Source: Micromonospora sp. MP36 (GTDB lineage: Bacteria > Actinomycetota > Actinomycetes > Mycobacteriales > Micromonosporaceae). Taken from it: DNA of 64,000 nt. Under the pieces are notes generated by a model. That model saw only the letters and a program-made list of their open reading frames with translations, was not told the origin of the DNA and did no database searches. Below are positions 59,951 through 64,000 of the stretch, piece after piece. The stretch's first letter is position 1. Each line of letters starts with the position of its first letter. Both the position numbers and the translations under genes were made by a program. Location: contig NZ_VSFA01000023.1 in the NCBI RefSeq assembly GCF_008119785.1, positions 1 to 64,000 of the forward strand. Reading direction: 5' to 3'.

Positions 59951-59994
59951 GGACCTCACAGGACCTGACCCGACCTGACAGGACCTGACCCGAC
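59951..59994 (+). repeat. Short tandem repeat, 20-base unit
   Basis: GGACCTGACCCGACCTGACA (59961-59980) is followed by GGACCTGACCCGAC, and preceded by GGACCTCACA; about 2.2 units. It follows the LysR gene and is probably a slippage product. The rest of 59878-60215 contains no supported gene. Confidence 0.6.
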
Positions 59995-60215
59995 GGGTGG
60001 GCCGGCAGCTGGTCTGCAGAGAACCGAGGGCAGGTCCAGATCGGCGGCGCTGTCGGCCCTGACGGAGGCTGACAAGGGTGCAGCAGCGGTGTGGAATCCC
60101 GCGACCGTCGCGGTGGCCTGCGGGCTATGCGGCGACCCGTGCCAGCGGTCGAAAAGGGGCCTGTCGTGGGCGCTCGTCGCCGCCGAGCCGGCCCCGTGGT
60201 TGTCAGCCCGCGTGT

Positions 60216-60309
60216 GGGGGCTCGGCTGGGTGCGGCATCGGGGGCTCGGTTGGGGGCGTCGGCGATTCGAGGCCCCAAACGAGCCTTACCGGTCTGCCCT
60301 GTCAGGCGG
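60216..60309 (+). repeat. Dispersed intergenic repeat, copy 2
   Basis: Aligns in inverse orientation with 1550-1644 (shared GGGGGCTCGGCTGGGTGCGG, CATCGGGGGCTCG, GTCGGCGA, CTGTCAGG). No coding support. The 60310-60477 stretch after it holds nothing recognisable. Confidence 0.5.
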
Positions 60310-60477
60310 CTGAGCTGCGGAAACAGGATCCGAATACGAACCCACCGGCAAGATCAACCCGTCCCGACTCCCTAATGCTTCTTAGGGATCCCCAGGGGTT
60401 CTTACGCCGAGTACGCCACGATGGAGACCTCGACTACCTGGCGAGGCACCCCCGGAAATCGCCTCGGCCCGACTGGG

Positions 60478-61030
60478 ATTTGCTGGTTCGGGCGATGGCG
60501 GCCAGCGCAGCCCTCCACGTCGAGCGGGTGGCGATATTGCCAAGGTCCGCTACCCGTACACCGACGGTCATACCGAGCGGCTGCTCCGCGCCTCCGGCCT
60601 CCCGTACTCCATCGCGCGCTGGCCGGTTCGCGGAGTTCTTCCTCGGCTTGATCAGGCAGGCCTGGACGAGCACCGACGGGACGGTCGCGCTTCCGGCCGC
60701 CGACGGTCGCGTATCCCTTGGGCACGAAGTGACGTGGCGTGTGGCCTGGCCGCCTTGGCGCGGCGTGAGCCCCCTGCGAACGGGCACCACGACGTGATGG
60801 GGCCGGAGAGCTTTACGTCGAGGCGATCGCCTCGGCCGTCACCGGCACGCCGTCACCGCGCCGGCCGTTTCGCCAGCGCGTTGCTGCGCCTCGGCGAGGA
60901 GCCATGGTGGACCTACACGTGCACGGGCATGTTCGAGTCCATCCGCCAGGGCCGCTGGGCAGCGGCCTCCGACGCGGTCACCGAACTGACCGGCCGCGAA
61001 CCGGCCTCCCTCCGGGCGCGAGCCTGGGTC
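60478..61030 (+). pseudogene. NmrA-type NAD(P)-binding oxidoreductase, frameshifted
   Basis: Pieces of the C-terminal two thirds of an NmrA/TMR-like short-chain reductase occur in different frames: YPYTDGHTERLLRASGLPYS, then RFAEFFLGLIRQAWTSTDGT with VALPAADGRVSL, then CGLAALARREPP, NGHHDVMGPESF, and finally EEPWWTYTCTGMFESIRQGR with WAAASDAVTELTGREPASL. At least three frame changes are needed, and the N-terminal Rossmann GxxGxxG part is missing. Non-functional remnant. Confidence 0.6.
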
Positions 61031-61121
61031 CAGGAGCCGGAACGACGTGATCCGCCCAAGCGTGGTTTGCGGCGTATTCTCGGTGGCTTGAGAACTGCCA
61101 CGGCTGGCGAAGGCGGAACGG

Positions 61122-61592
61122 ATGCGCGATCCCCACGACTTCGACCTTGAGGAGATCGCTACTGCGCTGGAGGACCAGAGCGCGTACGAGCACCGGTGGC
61201 TGATCGACCCGGCAACGGGAGAGGTGCTGCTCTGGACCGCCGATGGTGGCATCGATGGTAAGACGCCCGTCGACCTCGACGAACTCGATGTGGTGCCCAT
61301 CGACCCGTTGCCGTCCTACGTGTGGTATGAGGACATGGTCGACTTCGCGGACCTGCTCAGCGACGAGCGCGTCAGCCGACGACTGCATCGAGCGATCGAC
61401 GGCAGGGGCGCCTTCCGGCGCTTCCGGAACGAACTGTATGAGGAGTACCCGCACCTGGTGTCGGTGTGGCAGGACTTCCGCAACGCGCGTGCCCTCCGGC
61501 GTGCGGTCGAATTTCTGGCGGACAACAACCTCATCGCGGAGGATGCGGCGGAGCGGGCCCGGGCCGAGCACCCTGATCCGGCGGTGCCGTGA
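61122..61592 (+). CDS. UPF0158 family protein
   Basis: 156 aa from ATG 61122. It is acidic, with the UPF0158 pattern: an N-terminal FDLEEIATALEDQSAYEHRW and LIDPATGEVLLWT, a central PLPSYVWYEDMVDFADLL, then DGRGAFRRFRNELYEEYPHL and a C-terminal helix. The family is widespread, small and of unknown function. No operon partner is visible: the neighbouring upstream gene is a pseudogene. Confidence 0.85.
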   Translation: MRDPHDFDLEEIATALEDQSAYEHRWLIDPATGEVLLWTADGGIDGKTPVDLDELDVVPIDPLPSYVWYEDMVDFADLLSDERVSRRLHRAIDGRGAFRRFRNELYEEYPHLVSVWQDFRNARALRRAVEFLADNNLIAEDAAERARAEHPDPAVP

Positions 61593-61687
61593 TCCGCAGC
61601 GCCACCGAATGACGTCAGGGCCGCAGCGAGTCGCTCGCCTCCACGTCTATGGCCGCGATCAACGCAGGAGAGCAGTCGCATAGGCGC

Positions 61688-61775
61688 CGCCGCCGTACAC
61701 GACAGCAAGGGCCGCACGGGCACGTCCTCACCTTCGCCCGGGGTGTCTGGGCGGCATTCGTCCGCGCGCCCCGTC
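61688..61775 (+). pseudogene. DUF397 remnant
   Basis: One frame reads AVHDSKGRTG, and after a single-base shift another reads GHVLTFARGVWAAFVRA, together the C-terminal half of a DUF397 protein (compare the intact one at 50203). No start and no XRE partner remain. The rest of 61593-62001 contains nothing supported. Confidence 0.6.
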
Positions 61776-62001
61776 TTCGCCCTGAGGCGCAGGGCGGGCG
61801 TGGGCCCGGAGTGCCGCGCCGGGCCACGCCGAGGTACCTGCCAACCGATGTCATTCGGCACATGATCGCCAATCGGTAAGCCCACATCGCGACCGGACGG
61901 CCGGGTGGCTCCTTCCGCCTTTCGTAGGATGCTCCGCCGGAAGGTGATCTGGTTGTCTTGCCAGCTCAGTCACAGGTCCACAACAGACGGGGAGCGACGA
62001 G

Positions 62002-62262
62002 ATGCGAGAGATCACCATTCGCCTCGGTGTGGACGATGACCAGTACGCCGACGTCGTGAACGCCATCTGGATGCAGATGAACCTCATTGGCTGCGACTTC
62101 ACCGTCACGCCAGACCACCGGGCCGTTCCGCAGCTCGACAAACGCTGGGACGAATACAGCCAGGTGTCGTGGGCGGCAGGTGGTCGACGCGGTACCCCAC
62201 AGGCGATCGCTGCCGCAGCGGACCGGACCGGCACCCGCGATCGTGCCGCCTCGGACGAATGA
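62002..62262 (+). CDS. Hypothetical protein (86 aa)
   Basis: ATG 62002 with GGGGAG seven bases upstream. The first 45 residues are a compact alpha/beta segment (MREITIRLGVDDDQYADVVN, AIWMQMNLIGCDFTVTPD); the tail is polar and Ala/Arg-rich. The stop overlaps the next gene's start (ATGA), so both are likely real and coupled. Family not recognised. Confidence 0.6.
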   Translation: MREITIRLGVDDDQYADVVNAIWMQMNLIGCDFTVTPDHRAVPQLDKRWDEYSQVSWAAGGRRGTPQAIAAAADRTGTRDRAASDE

Positions 62263-63230
62263 CAAGGCAACTGGGAAGGGCCAACCAGCCCGCTGAACGA
62301 GCCTGTGTCAACTGCGGCGAAGCCGTCCAGGGCCAGGCGAATTCCCGCCATCGCGGCCCGGATATAGCGTGGTTCGTCCACTGCCACCCCTGCGCGGATC
62401 TGGTCGGGGACCAGATGGAACCGGTCGACCTATTGCCGGACGACAGCGGCGCCGAGGCCTACCGGTGCCGAGACTGCGGCACCCACCGAGTCTGCCGTAC
62501 GGGTTGGCGGACCCGATGCCACGTCTGCCTGGACGACCGCTCCGCCGGTCTCGCCCTCGCGGCCGGCGAGCGGCTGCTGTCCCGGCTCCCACTTGAGCCC
62601 GCCCTCGCGGACCAGGTACACCGGTTCGCCAGCCTGGCTGCCGCGGACGCCATTCCCGCTCGCGTCGCCGCCGAGTTCCAGGCCGCGATCGCATTCGGCG
62701 AGGAGCTCGACCGGTGCCGCCGCGACGGCTGGGCTGATCTTGTGGGTGACGTACACGGGCTCCCGTGGTACGGCGCACGGCAGGGGACCTCATCCCACGG
62801 GACCTGGGGCGTCCACGCCCGCTGTGGGTCGTGGCAGAGGCTCCGCGACCGAGCCTGTCCGAAGTGCCCGCCGGAGCCGGGGGATCGGTCGTTTGCCGCG
62901 CTGCGAGACACGTCCTACCTGCTGTACCTGGTCCGGCATCGCGGCGTGCTGAAGTTCGGGGTCGGCGGCGCGCGTCGGGTTCGGCAGCATTTGCTAGCAG
63001 GCGCGGAAGTGGTCGAGGTTGTTGAAGGCCGTCACGCCGACGTGATCGCTGCCGAGGCGATCCTCAAGCGGCAGAAGCGGGAGGCGGCGGTGCCGCTGGG
63101 AATCTGGCGGACATGGCGGATGCCGGCCTCGTTTGGAGCGGGCACCGAGGTGGTCAGGGCCGATGTTCGAATCCGGCTTGCGGATGTTCTGACCGCCGGC
63201 AGGGATGTCACCGATCGCTTCGCGAGGTAG
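62259..63230 (+). CDS. Zinc-ribbon protein with GIY-YIG-like C-terminal domain
   Basis: ATG 62259 overlaps the previous stop; 323 aa. Several CxxC pairs lie in the first 130 residues (CVNCGEA, HCHPCADL, CRDCGTHRVC, CHVCLDD) and one more at about 210 (CPKCPPE), which points to zinc ribbons. Residues about 223-300 read SYLLYLVRHRGVLKFGVGGA, then RRVRQHLLAGAEVVEVVEG and AEAILKRQ. This is a GIY-YIG-like pattern (Y...Y, G, R, E), though the second YIG triad is FGV. It could be a DNA-binding nuclease or a catalytically dead relative. No mobile-element genes are adjacent. Confidence 0.6.
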   Translation: MTRQLGRANQPAERACVNCGEAVQGQANSRHRGPDIAWFVHCHPCADLVGDQMEPVDLLPDDSGAEAYRCRDCGTHRVCRTGWRTRCHVCLDDRSAGLALAAGERLLSRLPLEPALADQVHRFASLAAADAIPARVAAEFQAAIAFGEELDRCRRDGWADLVGDVHGLPWYGARQGTSSHGTWGVHARCGSWQRLRDRACPKCPPEPGDRSFAALRDTSYLLYLVRHRGVLKFGVGGARRVRQHLLAGAEVVEVVEGRHADVIAAEAILKRQKREAAVPLGIWRTWRMPASFGAGTEVVRADVRIRLADVLTAGRDVTDRFAR

Positions 63231-63499
63231 GTGGCAGTTGCCAACTGCTCGTGGCATCCAGCGACGACCGGTATGGACCTCGCCGGGTCGCCTGTACGAC
63301 CTGGCCTGCGCCCAACTGCCCGCACGGAGGCATAACGCCAGTGGTGGGCAGGCGGCGAGGCCGTCCGGGGCGACCGCGATACACGGCGGGCAACGCCCAT
63401 GCCCGGTCCGTGCCGACCGCGTAGCATCGGCTACTTATTGATGATCCGCCGCAGCAAGGGCACTGCCTGACTTCCCAACCCCTGCCGAGAGGAGGACGG

Positions 63500-64000
63500 G
63501 TGTCCCCGTCCGATCCCCCCTTCCACCTCTGGATCGCCGCGGACGACACGCGAACCGTTGCCGCACTCGCTCCGCTTAAGATGTCCAGGACGCCGCTCAA
63601 GCACGAGTGGGGCAGCATCACCGACCTGCGCGCCGTACCGGTGCCACCGAAGTCTCCCAACATCGCCGGCATCATCGTGCTCGCCACCCTGGTGCTGATC
63701 GGTGCCGTCGGGCTGTGCCTCAGTGGCGCACCCTTTCTGGTGATCTTCATCCTGGCCGCGCTTGCGCTGGCTATCGGGTTGGCTGCAACGACATCGAAAG
63801 CCCCGGCTGCTCGAGTGGTGGCACCGGACCAGGAGGCGTTCCCGGCGCTGCACCACACGTTGGGTGAGGATGAGGAGCGCGAGGACTTCTTCGACCTGGT
63901 GGAGTCGGCCGAGCGGGCCGGCCGTGCCCTGCCAGCCGTTGAAGAGGTAATCGATCCGGCCGAGGGCGGGCAGTTGCTTGCCCAAGTGTTGTGGGAGGCT
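63500..64000 (+). CDS. Partial membrane protein, 3' end outside window
   Basis: GTG 63500 with AGGAGG four to five bases upstream; 167 codons are open to the window edge. Residues about 54-74 and 77-97 form two membrane helices (NIAGIIVLATLVLIGAVGLC, FLVIFILAALALAIGLAATT); the rest is cytoplasmic with an acidic stretch (GEDEEREDFFDLVESAERAG). Function unknown. The gene-free 63231-63499 before it shows nothing else. Confidence 0.6.
   Translation, partial: MSPSDPPFHLWIAADDTRTVAALAPLKMSRTPLKHEWGSITDLRAVPVPPKSPNIAGIIVLATLVLIGAVGLCLSGAPFLVIFILAALALAIGLAATTSKAPAARVVAPDQEAFPALHHTLGEDEEREDFFDLVESAERAGRALPAVEEVIDPAEGGQLLAQVLWEA

Noticed and set aside
59951..59994. CRISPR-like repeat
   Set aside because: Only about 2.2 head-to-tail units of 20 bases with no spacers; no cas genes in the window.

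Overview
The window is very GC-rich double-stranded DNA with strong third-position GC bias. GTG and TTG starts are frequent, and adjacent genes often overlap by ATGA, GTGA or TGATG. It carries XRE-DUF5753/DUF397 pairs, SHOCT proteins, UPF0158 and many antisense open frames. This points to a filamentous actinomycete, most likely of the Micromonosporaceae (inference; no 16S or housekeeping marker is present). It reads as an accessory, recombination-prone region rather than conserved core.

Layout. (1) 1-6.1 kb is a junkyard: a partial HTH gene, a broken replication-relaxation gene (probable remnant of an integrative or conjugative element), a SHOCT membrane protein behind a perfect palindrome, broken FCD-type GntR and YceI genes, a VOC protein, an IS5-type transposase and a PH/SHOCT membrane protein. 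(2) 6.1-23.6 kb is an aminosugar-glycan module: two large secreted multidomain hydrolases (an alpha-toroid glycosidase-like protein with two LamG domains, and a GH84 beta-N-acetylglucosaminidase with CBM32-like and LamG domains), a broken GH43-like gene, a HutC/GntR regulator and a sugar ABC importer (no ATPase, so a shared MsiK-type one is expected). These are followed by a BadF-type aminosugar kinase, a ceramidase-like protein and a SIS-domain protein. Four dre-like 16-bp palindromes sit in front of its units. The module is bracketed by a 331-bp, about 97 percent identical direct repeat carrying the 3' part of one gene. (3) 23.6-30 kb holds that gene intact, then an overlapping trio (SMC/RecF-like ATPase with a CPVC hook, a small helical protein, a DUF4190 membrane protein) and three secreted or membrane-anchored proteins.

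(4) 30-57.3 kb is a defence-type island. It begins with an HsdM-like methylase with an unusual HPPF motif. Then comes a tightly coupled five-gene operon (32.3-48.7 kb). Its first product is a 2,082-aa fusion of Ser/Thr kinase, SF2 helicase, DUF1998 and Vsr/DUF559-like nuclease. The second is a SNF2-type helicase, the third a 1,352-aa adenine methylase, and the last two are McrB and McrC. This resembles class 1 DISARM (helicase, DUF1998, SNF2, DrmMI) but with the first parts fused to a kinase and a nuclease, no DrmC, and McrBC added. It is my main candidate for an undescribed system. Downstream are a short GntR regulator with a nested operator, an XRE/DUF397 pair, a nuclease-methylase fusion of type IIG/IIL style that has no visible start codon, a UvrD-like helicase with a RelE-like N-terminus, and an OGG-fold protein.

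(5) 57.6-64 kb returns to ordinary genes (MFS/LysR divergent pair, UPF0158, small unknowns, a zinc-ribbon/GIY-YIG-like protein, a partial membrane protein) with more decay: an NmrA-type pseudogene, a DUF397 remnant and a second copy of a dispersed repeat also found near 1.6 kb. I saw no rRNA, tRNA or CRISPR array.
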